DNA from: Halobacteriales archaeon QS_4_70_19
GTDB taxonomy: Archaea > Halobacteriota > Halobacteria > Halobacteriales > Haloarculaceae
Length of the DNA stretch: 64,000 nucleotides
Direction of reading: 5' to 3'
Assembly: GCA_003020985.1 (NCBI GenBank)
Contig: PXRM01000020.1
Location: 83,771-147,770, forward strand
This document shows, piece by piece, positions 34,281 through 44,220 of this stretch. Under the pieces are notes generated by a model that was not told the origin of the DNA, searched no databases, and saw only the letters and a list, made by a program, of their open reading frames with translations. The first letter of the stretch is position 1; each line of letters starts with the position of its first letter. Position numbers and translations under genes: made by a program.

Positions 34281-35147
34281 TCAGAAGATGTTCGCCTGCT
34301 GGTAGACCGAGATTCCCTCGCTGGTGATCTCGTAGGGTTTCGTCTCGCGGGAGTGGTTGGCGTTCCGGATCTTCTGGATCTCGACGGCGAGGCGGGTCTC
34401 GCGGAACTCCGAGCGGACGTACTGGAGGACGAACACGCCGTCGGTCAGGTACTCGATGATGCCGTGCCGGGAGGTGTACGGGTCGTCGTGGGCAGCCTCG
34501 CTGGTCACCATCGTGGTGACGCCGGCGCTCTTGAGGGCCTTCGTGAAGTCGAACACCTCCGTCCGGCGGTCCGGCTGGTCGTCGTACATCATCTCCAGCA
34601 GGGAGACGGAGTCCAGCACGAGCCGCTCGGCGCCGAAGTCGTCGATGAGTCGTGGGAGGTCGCCGCGGATGGAGGCCAGCGAGTTGGCCATCTCCACCGG
34701 GTCGAGGTCGATGATGGCGAGCTGGTCGCTGTCGAGGTACTCCTCGAACGACCAGCCCCTCTCCGTGGCCGCCTGGACGACGGCCTCGCGGGTTTCCTCG
34801 AGCGTGATGTAGACGGTGCGTTCGCCCTGCTCGAGCCCCTTGTGGAGGAACTGGAGCCCGAAGGTGGTCTTGCCGGTTCCGGCCGCACCGATGACGACCA
34901 GGAGCGAGCGCTCCGGCACGCCGCCCTGGATCATCTCGTCGAGGCCGGTGATTCCCAGGTCGATACGCGGGATGTCGGACTCGAAGTCCTCGTCGAAGCC
35001 GGGGGAGCGCTCGCCGTCGAACGCGCTGGCGAAGTCCTCCTCGAACATCTCGCCTTCCTTTCCCGGTGGGCCGCCCATGCCACCACCCGGGCCGGCGCGC
35101 CCGTCGACTCCGTTCTCGAACCAGTCGTCGTCCCCCTCGTCGCTCAC
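34281..35147 (-). CDS. RAD55/KaiC-like RecA-fold ATPase
   Basis: 288 residues. A disordered acidic, Gly-rich N terminus (about 1-58) precedes a single KaiC-like domain: GLDEMIQGGVPERSLLVVIG, Walker A GAAGTGKTT (87-95) and a hydrophobic Walker B strand ending in LVLDSVSLL. The C-terminal SRHGIIEYLTDGVFVLQ and VEIQKIRN match archaeal RAD55-family proteins related to FlaH-type and signalling ATPases. Two-domain circadian KaiC is twice this length. The role here is unknown. Confidence 0.9.
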   Translation of the reverse strand: MSDEGDDDWFENGVDGRAGPGGGMGGPPGKEGEMFEEDFASAFDGERSPGFDEDFESDIPRIDLGITGLDEMIQGGVPERSLLVVIGAAGTGKTTFGLQFLHKGLEQGERTVYITLEETREAVVQAATERGWSFEEYLDSDQLAIIDLDPVEMANSLASIRGDLPRLIDDFGAERLVLDSVSLLEMMYDDQPDRRTEVFDFTKALKSAGVTTMVTSEAAHDDPYTSRHGIIEYLTDGVFVLQYVRSEFRETRLAVEIQKIRNANHSRETKPYEITSEGISVYQQANIF

Positions 35148-35437
35148 GGCCCCACCTCTCCGCTAGCGCGAACGTTCATACTTGGGCTAGGATATCGCAA
35201 CGCATCAACCTTGTCCGCATCCCGGGTGGAACCGGTCCAGACGCTCGTCTGCCGCTGGAACTGTCGGCTGGGTCGTTCTGACGGAGTGGTGACGCCTCAC
35301 GAGCGTGACACGAGGCCGATCACACCGTGAGTGTCGTTTAGCGGCCCTGACGGGGCACGTACCGCCTGGTCGACCCTGCGGACTCCCCCGAGTGGCTCCC
35401 GCGGGGTTCTTGACGGCGGGGGGCAAAGGCCCGTCAG

Positions 35438-36262
35438 ATGCATCTCGGCATCGTGGCACAGCGGGGGAATCCGCGGGCGGTCGAGCTCGCGGAGCGCATC
35501 CGGGGCGCGGTACCGGAGGCCAGTGTCGCCCTCGACGAGTCGACGGCCATCGCCGTCGACGAGCCGGACTTCGGCGTGTCGGTCGACCGGATGGCGGCCT
35601 GCGACCTCGTGGTGAGTATCGGCGGCGACGGCACCTTCCTGTTCGCCGCCCGCGGAGCCGGCACCACCCCCATGATGGGGATAAACATCGGGGAAGTCGG
35701 GTTCCTCAACGCCGTCCCCCCGGAGGAAGCCGTCGACGCGGTCCGGGGTGTCGTCTCCGAGATCCGGGGGCGGGGCGAACCCTCCGTCTACGAACTCCCG
35801 CGTGTCGTCGCCGAGAACGACGAGTGGTCGCTCTCCCCGGCGCTCAACGAGATCACCGTGATGGGTCCCCAGCGGGGCCGTGCCAGCGGTGTCGGCCTCG
35901 AGATTCGTGTCGACGGGGCGCTGTACGCCGGGAGTCGGGCGGACGGGGCCCTCGTCGCTACGCCCGCCGGGAGCACGGCGTACAACCTGAGCGAGCAGGG
36001 GCCGCTGGTCCACCCTGGGACCGACGCGCTCGTCCTGACGGAGATGTGCGCCCGGTCGCCGATGCCGTCGCTCGTACTGGATTCCGACAGCGAGGTCTCC
36101 GTCCGCGTCGAGGAGGCAGAGCGGGCTGTCGTCGTTGCCGACGGCCGCCGCTCCGAGGAGGTGACCCCACCCACACAGGTCGAAATCCGGCGGGCCGCGG
36201 AGCCGCTCCGCATCGCGGGCCCCCCGCTCGACTTCTTCGCCGCCCTGGGAAAACTGGACTGA
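35438..36262 (+). CDS. nadK: NAD kinase
   Basis: 274 residues. The GGDGT motif (SIGGDGTFLFA, Asp64) and the glycine-rich NxxxxGFLN segment (GINIGEVGFLN) are diagnostic. The conserved NE (ALNEITV) and GSTAY (TPAGSTAYNLSEQGP) are present. It phosphorylates NAD to NADP using ATP or polyphosphate. The size is normal. It is divergent from the RAD55-like gene with a 290-base spacer. Confidence 0.95.
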   Translation: MHLGIVAQRGNPRAVELAERIRGAVPEASVALDESTAIAVDEPDFGVSVDRMAACDLVVSIGGDGTFLFAARGAGTTPMMGINIGEVGFLNAVPPEEAVDAVRGVVSEIRGRGEPSVYELPRVVAENDEWSLSPALNEITVMGPQRGRASGVGLEIRVDGALYAGSRADGALVATPAGSTAYNLSEQGPLVHPGTDALVLTEMCARSPMPSLVLDSDSEVSVRVEEAERAVVVADGRRSEEVTPPTQVEIRRAAEPLRIAGPPLDFFAALGKLD

Positions 36263-36364
36263 CCGATCCCTGGGATGCCGACAGCCCGAATCGCGTGACG
36301 GGGCCGGGACGGAACGTATCCGGTGTCGTAAGTGCTAACAGCGTCGCGGCCCACTCTTCTGGAA

Positions 36365-37303
36365 ATGAGTAAGCAACTCCCGGACGTGCAGGCGTCGCGT
36401 CCGGAGGTCAGTGTGGGCCTGAACAGGGTCGGCGTGACCGGCGTGGAGAAGCTGGTGAAGCTGGACCGCGACGAACGGCGACCCATCGTCCTCATGGCCG
36501 AGTTCGAGGTGTACGTCGATCTGCCGAAGTGGCGCAAGGGGATCGACATGAGCCGGAACATGGAGGTCGTCGACGAGATCATCGAGGAGGCACTGGAGGA
36601 CCGCCACGTCCGCATCGAGGACCTCTGTGGCGACGTGGCCGAGCGCCTGCTCGACAAGCACGACTACACCTCCCGGACCGAGGTGACCATGGATGCCGAG
36701 TACGTCCAGCGCGAGAACACCCCCGCGAGCGACCGCCCCACGCAGTTCACTGCCGACATCCAGGCGTCCGCCACCGCCAACGGAGACGGCACCCACGAGG
36801 AGGTCGGGGCCACGGTGACGGGGATGACGGTCTGTCCCTGCTCGCAGGGGATGAGCGAGGCCCGGGCCCGGGAGACGCTCCGCCAGCTCGACGTCGAGGG
36901 CGAGGTCGTCGAGGAGTTCCTCGACGAGGTCCCCCAGCCGGGCCACTCACAGCGCGGCCACGCCACCCTCTCGGTCCGCAGCGAGGGCTCCCCGGACGTC
37001 GACCTCGAGGACCTCATCGACGTGGCCCGGGACGCGATGTCCGCGCGCATCTACAACATGGCCAAGCGCCCGGACGAGGACCACATGACCTACCACTCGC
37101 ACGCGAACGCGAAGTTCGTGGAGGACTGCGTCCGGGCGCTCGCCGAGGGCGTGATCGAGCAGTTCGATCTCCCGGACGACGCCATCGTGACGATGAAGCA
37201 GTCGAACGACGAGTCCATCCACCAGCACAACGCCCACGCCGAGCGCGTCGCCGAGTTCTCCACCCTGAAGGAGGAGCTGAACGGGAGCATCTCGACGGAG
37301 TGA
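36365..37303 (+). CDS. mptA: GTP cyclohydrolase MptA (FolE2 type)
   Basis: 312 residues from ATG 36365; the ORF extends upstream to 36332 but homology begins [29 protein letters not shown]. It shares the COG1469 fold: [14 protein letters not shown] with the Cys-x-Cys metal site, [10 protein letters not shown], and [16 protein letters not shown]. In archaea MptA makes 7,8-dihydro-D-neopterin 2',3'-cyclic phosphate, the first step to tetrahydrofolate or methanopterin. Haloarchaea use it for folate. The gene follows NAD kinase after 102 bases. Confidence 0.95.
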   Translation: MSKQLPDVQASRPEVSVGLNRVGVTGVEKLVKLDRDERRPIVLMAEFEVYVDLPKWRKGIDMSRNMEVVDEIIEEALEDRHVRIEDLCGDVAERLLDKHDYTSRTEVTMDAEYVQRENTPASDRPTQFTADIQASATANGDGTHEEVGATVTGMTVCPCSQGMSEARARETLRQLDVEGEVVEEFLDEVPQPGHSQRGHATLSVRSEGSPDVDLEDLIDVARDAMSARIYNMAKRPDEDHMTYHSHANAKFVEDCVRALAEGVIEQFDLPDDAIVTMKQSNDESIHQHNAHAERVAEFSTLKEELNGSISTE

Positions 37304-37435
37304 CGCTGCTTTTGGGTGCCTGAACGCTCTCCCGGATGCATCACACGCCCGGTCGACGAGCTTCGCCTAGCGCGCCACGATGCACTGTGAGTGGGACTGG
37401 GATGGGAGGGGCGATAGCCGGGGAACGTCCATCAG

Positions 37436-37726
37436 TTGTCCAAACAGCTCGGAGAATGCAGAGCGGTGTTCGGATCGGGAGACGTGTCCCGGGTTTCCGT
37501 GGGGCCGGACGGCTCATTCATCTCGGCCTGGCGGGCGTGGAAGCGTCGGAACCACGGGTGCGGTCCATTCGTCCTGGCATATCAGGACACGTTCGCCTTC
37601 GGGGAGACCGACGAGGACGGGAACGAGTACCTCGTCCGGTACCGCGGAGTCGACGGGGACGGCCTTCCGGCCGGGGTTGAGGGCGATGGCGTGTGCGTCC
37701 GGGATGCCCGTGAGGAGGAGAGCTGA
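37436..37726 (+). CDS. Small orphan ORF of unknown function
   Basis: A 96-codon frame starting at TTG 37436, with a GTG further in as the likelier start. The C-terminal part is acidic and protein-like (AYQDTFAFGETDEDGNEYLVRYRGVDGDGLP, split as two motifs). The N-terminal part, FISAWRAWKRRNHGCGP, is less typical. I do not recognise it. It may be a truncated member of a haloarchaeal family or an active small gene; it has no obvious TATA box. Confidence 0.35.
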   Translation: MSKQLGECRAVFGSGDVSRVSVGPDGSFISAWRAWKRRNHGCGPFVLAYQDTFAFGETDEDGNEYLVRYRGVDGDGLPAGVEGDGVCVRDAREEES

Positions 37727-37921
37727 CTGGTGGTCCGGGAGTGACCGTAGGCGACTAACCCGTGTTTCCCGTGGAACGTGACCGTAGTAACCGAAAAATA
37801 CTTCGGATATATAATATATGGGCCAATATTCCTGTAAAGTATGGCAGCGAGTTGAAGGCGAAACGAGCGAGAAACCCGTGTCCGGAGCCCCCCGCGCTGC
37901 CGTACGTGTCGAACTGGGCCG

Positions 37922-38074
37922 CTACTTCTCCTCGTGGCGCTGGTAGCTCCGGTAGCTCATCGCGTCACCGTCCACGATGACCGTCTCCGTGCCGTGTTCG
38001 CTGTCCAGTTCGGTCTCCATGCCACCGTCGCCGCGCTCGTCGCCGAACACGTATGGGTTGGTGTGTTCCGACAT
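37922..38074 (-). CDS. Conserved-looking 50-residue acidic protein
   Basis: ATG 38074 to TAG 37922 on the reverse strand gives MSEHTNPYVFGDERGDGGME followed by TELDSEHGTETVIVDGDAMS and a basic end YRSYQRHEEK. The TATA-like cctatatc centred 29 bases upstream (38099-38107) fits a leaderless gene. No domain is recognised. The small size and acidic, ordered composition are typical of haloarchaeal small proteins. Confidence 0.6.
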   Translation of the reverse strand: MSEHTNPYVFGDERGDGGMETELDSEHGTETVIVDGDAMSYRSYQRHEEK

Positions 38075-38098
38075 ACCATGGCATGGGGGGCGGACACC

Positions 38099-38107
38099 GA
38101 TATAGGT
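38099..38107 (-). promoter_or_regulatory. TATA box of the 50-residue protein gene
   Basis: gatatagg, read as cctatatc on the reverse strand, lies 29 bases before the ATG at 38074. Confidence 0.5.
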
Positions 38108-38272
38108 TGCGGCGCCGTCCGTCGAGCGTCTGACGAACGCTACGGGGTCTCGGTCGACCCCATCGGTTCTGAACCGCCGTTCAGTATGCGTCTCACGGCC
38201 GCTAGCGCATAAACACCCCTTCAAAGCGGGCAGCAACCTTTGGGTGGACCGTCCGAAACGCAGTGGTAGTTC

Positions 38273-41185
38273 ATGCAGCGACGTGACTTCACGAAACTGC
38301 TCGGTGGGCTGGCGGGAACGGGACTCGCCGGGACGGCATCGGCCGACACTGACGGGTTCAATCCGAGCCTGCAGGGCGACCCGCTCGACCGGATCGAGAT
38401 CAAGACGACGGAGTACAACGAGAGCCACATCTACGTCGGCGAGGACCCCGAGGACACGGACGAAGGCGACCTCTACACGCTGGGCTACGGGAACGGCTAC
38501 GTCCAGGCCCGCGACCGCCTGTTCCAGATCGACATCATCCGCCACGTCGGCTACGGGAACAGCGCCGAACTGCTCGGTCCGGCCCAGCTCCCGTCGGACA
38601 TCCAGGTCCGGCGGGACCTCTACAGTCCCGAGGAGATCCGACGCCAGTGGGAGAGCGCCAGCCGGACCATCCGCAAAGTTATCCGCGGCTATGCGGACGG
38701 CGTCAACCGGCGGATGACCGAGATGGCAGCCCAGGGGGACCTGCCGGCGGAGTTCGCCGCGCTGGGCCACGCGCCCGAGCCCTGGAAGCCCGAGGACACG
38801 GTCGCCTGCATCAACTACCTCATCGGCTTCTTCGGCGTCAGTGGCGGCGGGGAGCTGGGCAACGCGAAGACGCTGGCGAAGCTGAAGGAGTCGCTCGGAA
38901 ACGAGCAGGACGCGTTCGCGGCCTACGAGGACCTCAACTGGCTCCGGAGCACCGAGGACCACTTTACCTCCATCCCCGGCGACGACATGGACGCCGAGGA
39001 GTTCGCTCCGGAGCTCATCGAGCAGGTGCCCGACTACGACGACGTGCCGGACGAGCAGCTCGACCTCGTCGATGCCGCGCTGGGCGCCGAGACGTGGGGC
39101 ATCGAGACGGACATCGACCTCCCCGAGGACGTCACCACGGGCCGACGCGAGGGACAGGGCGTGATGTCCGGGTTCAAGTGGGGGTCGAACGCGTTCGTCG
39201 TCGATGGCGACCTGACCGAGACCGGGACCCCGATGCTGGGTGGCGGCCCGCAGATGGGGATGTTCAAGCCCCCCATCCCGTACGAGGTCGGCCTGCACGG
39301 GGCCGGCGTCGACATGACTGGGATGGGCGTCCCCGGTGCCCCCGCCGAGGTCATCGGCCGGACCGACAACCTGGCGTGGACGGTCACCTCCGGGCGCGAC
39401 GACCAGGTCGACACCATCGCGGTCGAACTCGACCCCGACGACAGGCACCGCTACGAGTGGGAGGGCGTCTGGTACGAGATGGAGACCGAGACGGTGGTCC
39501 ACCGTGCCTCGCCCGTGACGCCGGCGACCGGCGGCGAGGCGGACACGCGGGTCGTCGAGCAGGAGGTCGCCCGCATCGAGCAGAACGGGGACACGATGCC
39601 CGTCGTCGCGTGGAACGAGGAGGAGAACATCGCCTGGTGCCAGCGCATCACCACGCGGTTCGACGAGCTACCGGGCGCGTTCATCTGGGCGGACCTCGCC
39701 CGCACCGACAGCCTGGCGGAGTTCGAGGAGGGGCTGGAGGAGTTCCCGTTCACATTCAACTTCCACGTCGCGTCGGCCAACGAGGACGAGGCCGACATCG
39801 CCTACTTCCACACCGGCAAGATTCCGGAGCGGTCCGGGCAGTACGACAGGCGGCTCCCGGCGACGCCCGACCGGCACGCCTGGAACGGCATCCGCGTCGG
39901 CACGGGCCTGGGAACGTTCGACAGCGACCCCTCGCGCGGCTACTACGTGAACTGGAACAACGGGCCGGCGAAGAACTGGCCCTCCAGCGACGGCGAGCAG
40001 AACTGGGGCTCGCGCCACCGCGTCGAGGCGCTCGACTACTTCATCCGCGAGAAGTTGGGCGTCCCGGAGAACGTCCCCGACGGTCGGCCGGTCAAGCGGG
40101 CCGCCACCGAGAGCATCTCCGTGGCGGACGTCCGCGACATCGAGTACCAGGCCGCCAAGCACGACTCGACGGCACAGGTCTCCGCCCCCTACCTCGCCGA
40201 CGCCGCCCGCGACGCCGACGACCTGCAGGACGTGACCGCGGCGCTGGACGAGTGGATCGCCACGTACTGCCGCTGGGACGGCGGGAGCGAGGACGGGCTG
40301 GAGGCGACCGAGATGACCTACCCCGGCCACACCATCTTCGACCGGGCCCGGAAGAAGCTCCAGGACGCGGTCTTCGACGACGAACTCGACGGCCGGCAGG
40401 GTGACCTGGCGCTCGAACCGACGGTCAGCCGGCACGCCTCCAACCACGGGAACGCCAACGGCGACGTGACGTTCATCGACGCGCTGGCGGGCGAGACGAC
40501 CCACGACTGGTTCGCGGACGTCTCCGGCGACGCCGGCCTCCAGCCGCCCGACCCCGCGACCCGCGACGCGGTGCTCTGCGAGGTCCTCCGCGAGGTCAAA
40601 TCGGCGCTGGTCGAGGAGTACGGCTCGGACCCGTCCTCGTGGACTGACCAGGGCCACACCACCAAGTTCCTCTCGCTGGGCCTGTCGAACGCGACGGAGA
40701 TCCACATCCAGAGCCGCTCGACGTACAACCAGGCCATCGACGTCGGGAAGTTCAACAGCGACGACCCCGCGATCTGGCAGGCCAACTGCCAGGACGTGGT
40801 GCCCCCGTCGAACTCCGGGCAGGTGAACGCCGCCGAGGGCGCGCAGGTGATCACGCAGGGTGAGGAGCCCGACCGCCTCGACGACCAGCTGGAGATCTAC
40901 GCGGCGAACGGCGAGTACAAGCCCCACCCGCACACCCGGACGCAGGTCGAGGAGGTCGCGGTCGAGACGCGGACCATCCGCGCGACCCCGGAGCACCAGT
41001 TCACGCCGGTCGTCCCGGCCGCGCCGCGACCGCTGCCGACGCCCATCTCGATTCCGGATGCCGACACGTCCGGGACCGATTCGTCGCCCGCCGACGATGC
41101 GGGGTCGACCGCCGGGGAAGCGACCGACACGACCACCGACCGCCCGACCGGCCACACCACCGGCGGGGCCGGCGACCTGCGCTGA
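38273..41185 (+). CDS. Penicillin-acylase-family Ntn hydrolase, Tat-exported
   Basis: 970 residues. QRRDFTKLLGG is a twin-arginine signal. After residues resembling the alpha chain (YGNGYVQARDRLFQIDIIRH), the autocatalytic cleavage site is at GFKWG/SNAFVVDG, making Ser305 the nucleophile of the beta chain. The conserved NWNNGPAKNW segment follows. Family members hydrolyse amides such as penicillin G, acyl-homoserine lactones or aculeacin. The C-terminal 50 residues are a Pro/Thr/Ser-rich acidic linker with many TTD repeats. It is paralogous to the next gene. Confidence 0.93.
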   Translation: MQRRDFTKLLGGLAGTGLAGTASADTDGFNPSLQGDPLDRIEIKTTEYNESHIYVGEDPEDTDEGDLYTLGYGNGYVQARDRLFQIDIIRHVGYGNSAELLGPAQLPSDIQVRRDLYSPEEIRRQWESASRTIRKVIRGYADGVNRRMTEMAAQGDLPAEFAALGHAPEPWKPEDTVACINYLIGFFGVSGGGELGNAKTLAKLKESLGNEQDAFAAYEDLNWLRSTEDHFTSIPGDDMDAEEFAPELIEQVPDYDDVPDEQLDLVDAALGAETWGIETDIDLPEDVTTGRREGQGVMSGFKWGSNAFVVDGDLTETGTPMLGGGPQMGMFKPPIPYEVGLHGAGVDMTGMGVPGAPAEVIGRTDNLAWTVTSGRDDQVDTIAVELDPDDRHRYEWEGVWYEMETETVVHRASPVTPATGGEADTRVVEQEVARIEQNGDTMPVVAWNEEENIAWCQRITTRFDELPGAFIWADLARTDSLAEFEEGLEEFPFTFNFHVASANEDEADIAYFHTGKIPERSGQYDRRLPATPDRHAWNGIRVGTGLGTFDSDPSRGYYVNWNNGPAKNWPSSDGEQNWGSRHRVEALDYFIREKLGVPENVPDGRPVKRAATESISVADVRDIEYQAAKHDSTAQVSAPYLADAARDADDLQDVTAALDEWIATYCRWDGGSEDGLEATEMTYPGHTIFDRARKKLQDAVFDDELDGRQGDLALEPTVSRHASNHGNANGDVTFIDALAGETTHDWFADVSGDAGLQPPDPATRDAVLCEVLREVKSALVEEYGSDPSSWTDQGHTTKFLSLGLSNATEIHIQSRSTYNQAIDVGKFNSDDPAIWQANCQDVVPPSNSGQVNAAEGAQVITQGEEPDRLDDQLEIYAANGEYKPHPHTRTQVEEVAVETRTIRATPEHQFTPVVPAAPRPLPTPISIPDADTSGTDSSPADDAGSTAGEATDTTTDRPTGHTTGGAGDLR

Positions 41186-41303
41186 GGCCACGTGGCGCGG
41201 CTCGCCTCCTCGGCCGTCACCCCCCTATCGCTCGGAATGCTCACATAAACCGGCACTCATCACCGGTAAAACGACCTTGCCGCTCCGGGCAGGGAGTGGT
41301 GGC

Positions 41304-44150
41304 ATGCGACGACGCGAGTTCACGAAGCTCATGGGATTTGCAGGGGGCGCCGCGCTGGGCGGCGTCGACACCGCTGCCGCCCTGCCGAGCGACGACACGC
41401 TCGAACGGATCGAGATCCGCACCGACGAGTACGGCGTCAGCCACGTCACCGTCGGGGACCCCGACGACAGGGAGGACGGCGACCTGTACGCGCTAGCCTA
41501 CGGGAACGGCTACGTGCAGGCCCGCGACCGGCTGTTCGAGATGGACGCCGCCCGGCACGTGGCCCGGGGGACCGCCTCGGAGGCCATCGGTCCGGGCCAG
41601 CTCCCCTCCGACATCCAGGTCCGGCGAGACCTGTACAACGAGGACGAAATCGAGCGACTGACCGACGCCGCCTCGGCGACGGCGAGGACCGTCCTCCGGG
41701 GGTTCGCGGACGGCGTGAACCGACGGATGACCGAGCTTGCGGCGCAGGGTGACCTGCCCGCGGAGTTCGCCGCGCTCGGCCACGCCCCCGAGCCGTGGCA
41801 GCCGGAGGACACCACCGCCATCGTGACCTACTCCATCGGGCTGTTCGGGGTTCGGGGTGGGAACGAACTGGCCAACGCCCGACAGCTGAACCGCTTCATC
41901 CGGGAGGGGGAGTTCGCCTCGCCGGACGCGGCGTTCCGGGCCTACGGCGACATCACCCGCGTCGCCGCCGACGAGGACCACTATGCCTCGCTGACGGCGG
42001 CCGACGTGGCGGAGCAGGACCTCGCCTTCGAGGACCCGCCGGAGACGCCGGCGGCGCTCGCGGAACTTCCCGACCGACAGCGGGCGTTTCTCCGGGCAGC
42101 CACCGACGGCGTACGGCCCTGGGGCATCGACGGCGACGTGACGGTCCCGGACACCGTCACCAACGGGCAGCGCGTCTCGCACGGCATCATGGGGGCGTTC
42201 AACTGGGGATCGAACGCGATGGTGGTCTCGGGCGAGCGGACCGCGACCGGCCAGCCGATGATGTTCGGCGGCCCGCAGACGGGGCTGAGCAAACCGTCTT
42301 TCCTCTACGAGATCGGACTCCACGGCGCCGGGTTCGAGGCAAGCGGTGTCGGCGTCGTCGGCACGCCGTCGCTGGTCATCGGGCGGACGCCGGACGCGGC
42401 GTGGTCGGTCACGACGGGGTACGACGACATGGTCGACACCATCGCGGTCGAACTCGATCCCGACGATAAACACCGCTACCGGTGGAACGAGAGCTGGCAC
42501 GAGATGGCGACGGAGACGGTGGTCCACCGCTCCTCGGCGGCGGGAAGCGCGCTGGCGGGGGAGAGCCGGGTCGTCGAGCAGGAGATCGCCCGGGTCGAGC
42601 AGGAGGGTGACTCGATGCCCGTCGTCGCCTGGAACCCCGATCCGGACGGGCTGGACCATCCCGTCGCGTGGGTCCAGCGCACCACCAGCCGGTTCGAGGA
42701 ACTGGACAGCGCGTTCATGTGGGCACAGCTCGGTCGGACGGACGGTTTCGAGGCGTTCCGCGACCGAATCGAGGAGTTCGCGTTCACGTTCAACTTCCAC
42801 TACGCCGACCGGGAGCGGATCGGCTACCTTCACATGGGAAGCGTCCCGGAGCGGAACCCGAATCTCGACCCGCGGTTCCCGGCGTCGGCGGCGGCCCACG
42901 AGTGGACCGACATCCACACCGGGCTCGGGCTGGGGACCAGCGCGACCGACCCCGAGCGGGGCTACGTCGTCAACTGGAACAACGCCCCGGCGCCGAACTG
43001 GTACGGCGGCGACCAGCCGCGCTACTTCGGTGCCGTCCAGGAGGTTGAGGCGCTGGACGAGGCGATGCAGATCCGACTCGACGAGACCGGCGACGCGCTC
43101 ACCGTCGATGACGTGACGGGCGTGCTGGCGGACGCCGCGACACACGACATCGCCGCGCGCTGGTTCGTCCCCGACCTGGAGCGGGCGGCCCGTGGTGACC
43201 CGGACCTGCAGCCGCTGGCCGACGCCCTGGCGGCGTGGCGAGAGGCCGACGCCATCGGCTACCCGTGGACCGCGGCGGACGGCGACGGCGACGGCGAGCG
43301 CGAGTACGTCCACGAGGGGCACGCCGTCTGGGACGAGACGCGCCGACAGCTGCAGTCGCGGCTCTTCGGCGACGAGTTCGGCGGGAGCCAGCCGCAGGTG
43401 CAGTTCGAGCCCACCCCGGGCGGCCACGCGGCCGCCCACGAGGACGCCGGCCCCCACCTCCTGCTCTACCGGGTCCTCCAGCGCGACACGCGGTACGACT
43501 GGCTGGAGGGCGAGCCGCTGACGCAGGTGCTCCGGGCGGCCCTCCGCGACGCACGGGCGGCGCTGACCGAGCGGTTCGGCAGCGCCGACGTGGACGACTG
43601 GCACGAGCCCGAACACACCCTGAAGTTCGCGCCGCTGGGCGCGACGGAGCAGGAGGAGATACCGATGCAGGCGCGGGGGTCGTGGAACCAGGTCGTCGAC
43701 CTGAGCGACCGCGGTCGCTCCGCGGACCCGGCCGTGATGCGGCGTCACTCCGGCGGGGCCCTGCCCCCGGGCAACTCCGGCCAGCTGTCGGTCGACGAAT
43801 TCGCGCGCGCGCAGGCGACCGGCGAGGAACCCGGCCGCCTGACCGACCAGCTCGACCTGTACGCGGGCTTCGAGTTCAAGCCGCTCCCGGTAACTCGGGA
43901 GCAGGTCGAGGCCGTCACGACCCGCACCACGCTCCTGACCGCCGAGAAACCCGCGCTGGACGCCCCCGTCCAGCCGACCGGGAAGGTCACGCTCCCCGAC
44001 GGGCTGGACACGGGCACCGGACCCACGGGCGGGGACACCACCGCGGGGACCGGGACCGACGGGACGCCGGACGCGACGGCCGACGAACCGGCACCGGCCG
44101 ACCGGCCGACCGGCCACGTCGACGGGGAACGGACGGAGGACCTGCCGTAG
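41304..44150 (+). CDS. Penicillin-acylase-family Ntn hydrolase, second tandem copy
   Basis: 948 residues from ATG 41304; the ORF is open far upstream but the Tat signal MRRREFTKLMGFAGGAALGG sets the start. The alpha-chain motif YGNGYVQARDRLFEMDAARH and the processing site NWG/SNAMVVSG (Ser303) are conserved. NWNNAPAPNW is also kept. It is clearly a duplicate of the preceding gene, 118 bases away, diverged mainly in the middle and the Pro/Thr-rich tail. The different linkers and loops suggest different acyl preferences. Confidence 0.93.
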   Translation: MRRREFTKLMGFAGGAALGGVDTAAALPSDDTLERIEIRTDEYGVSHVTVGDPDDREDGDLYALAYGNGYVQARDRLFEMDAARHVARGTASEAIGPGQLPSDIQVRRDLYNEDEIERLTDAASATARTVLRGFADGVNRRMTELAAQGDLPAEFAALGHAPEPWQPEDTTAIVTYSIGLFGVRGGNELANARQLNRFIREGEFASPDAAFRAYGDITRVAADEDHYASLTAADVAEQDLAFEDPPETPAALAELPDRQRAFLRAATDGVRPWGIDGDVTVPDTVTNGQRVSHGIMGAFNWGSNAMVVSGERTATGQPMMFGGPQTGLSKPSFLYEIGLHGAGFEASGVGVVGTPSLVIGRTPDAAWSVTTGYDDMVDTIAVELDPDDKHRYRWNESWHEMATETVVHRSSAAGSALAGESRVVEQEIARVEQEGDSMPVVAWNPDPDGLDHPVAWVQRTTSRFEELDSAFMWAQLGRTDGFEAFRDRIEEFAFTFNFHYADRERIGYLHMGSVPERNPNLDPRFPASAAAHEWTDIHTGLGLGTSATDPERGYVVNWNNAPAPNWYGGDQPRYFGAVQEVEALDEAMQIRLDETGDALTVDDVTGVLADAATHDIAARWFVPDLERAARGDPDLQPLADALAAWREADAIGYPWTAADGDGDGEREYVHEGHAVWDETRRQLQSRLFGDEFGGSQPQVQFEPTPGGHAAAHEDAGPHLLLYRVLQRDTRYDWLEGEPLTQVLRAALRDARAALTERFGSADVDDWHEPEHTLKFAPLGATEQEEIPMQARGSWNQVVDLSDRGRSADPAVMRRHSGGALPPGNSGQLSVDEFARAQATGEEPGRLTDQLDLYAGFEFKPLPVTREQVEAVTTRTTLLTAEKPALDAPVQPTGKVTLPDGLDTGTGPTGGDTTAGTGTDGTPDATADEPAPADRPTGHVDGERTEDLP

Positions 44151-44220
44151 CGGCCAATCAGCCGGAGCGGGGAGCCGGTGTTATCACGTTATTGCCGGAA
44201 CAACTCGATTGAATTACCTG

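Noticed and set aside
35297-36013. A 238-codon reverse frame
   Set aside because: It is opposite NAD kinase, which has complete motifs.
37922-39502. A 526-codon reverse frame
   Set aside because: Only its last 50 codons are kept as a small gene with its own start and TATA box. The rest is antisense to the first acylase.
41493-44117. An 874-codon reverse-strand open frame
   Set aside because: It is the mirror of the second penicillin-acylase gene; the true gene has a Tat signal and family motifs, and this frame has none.
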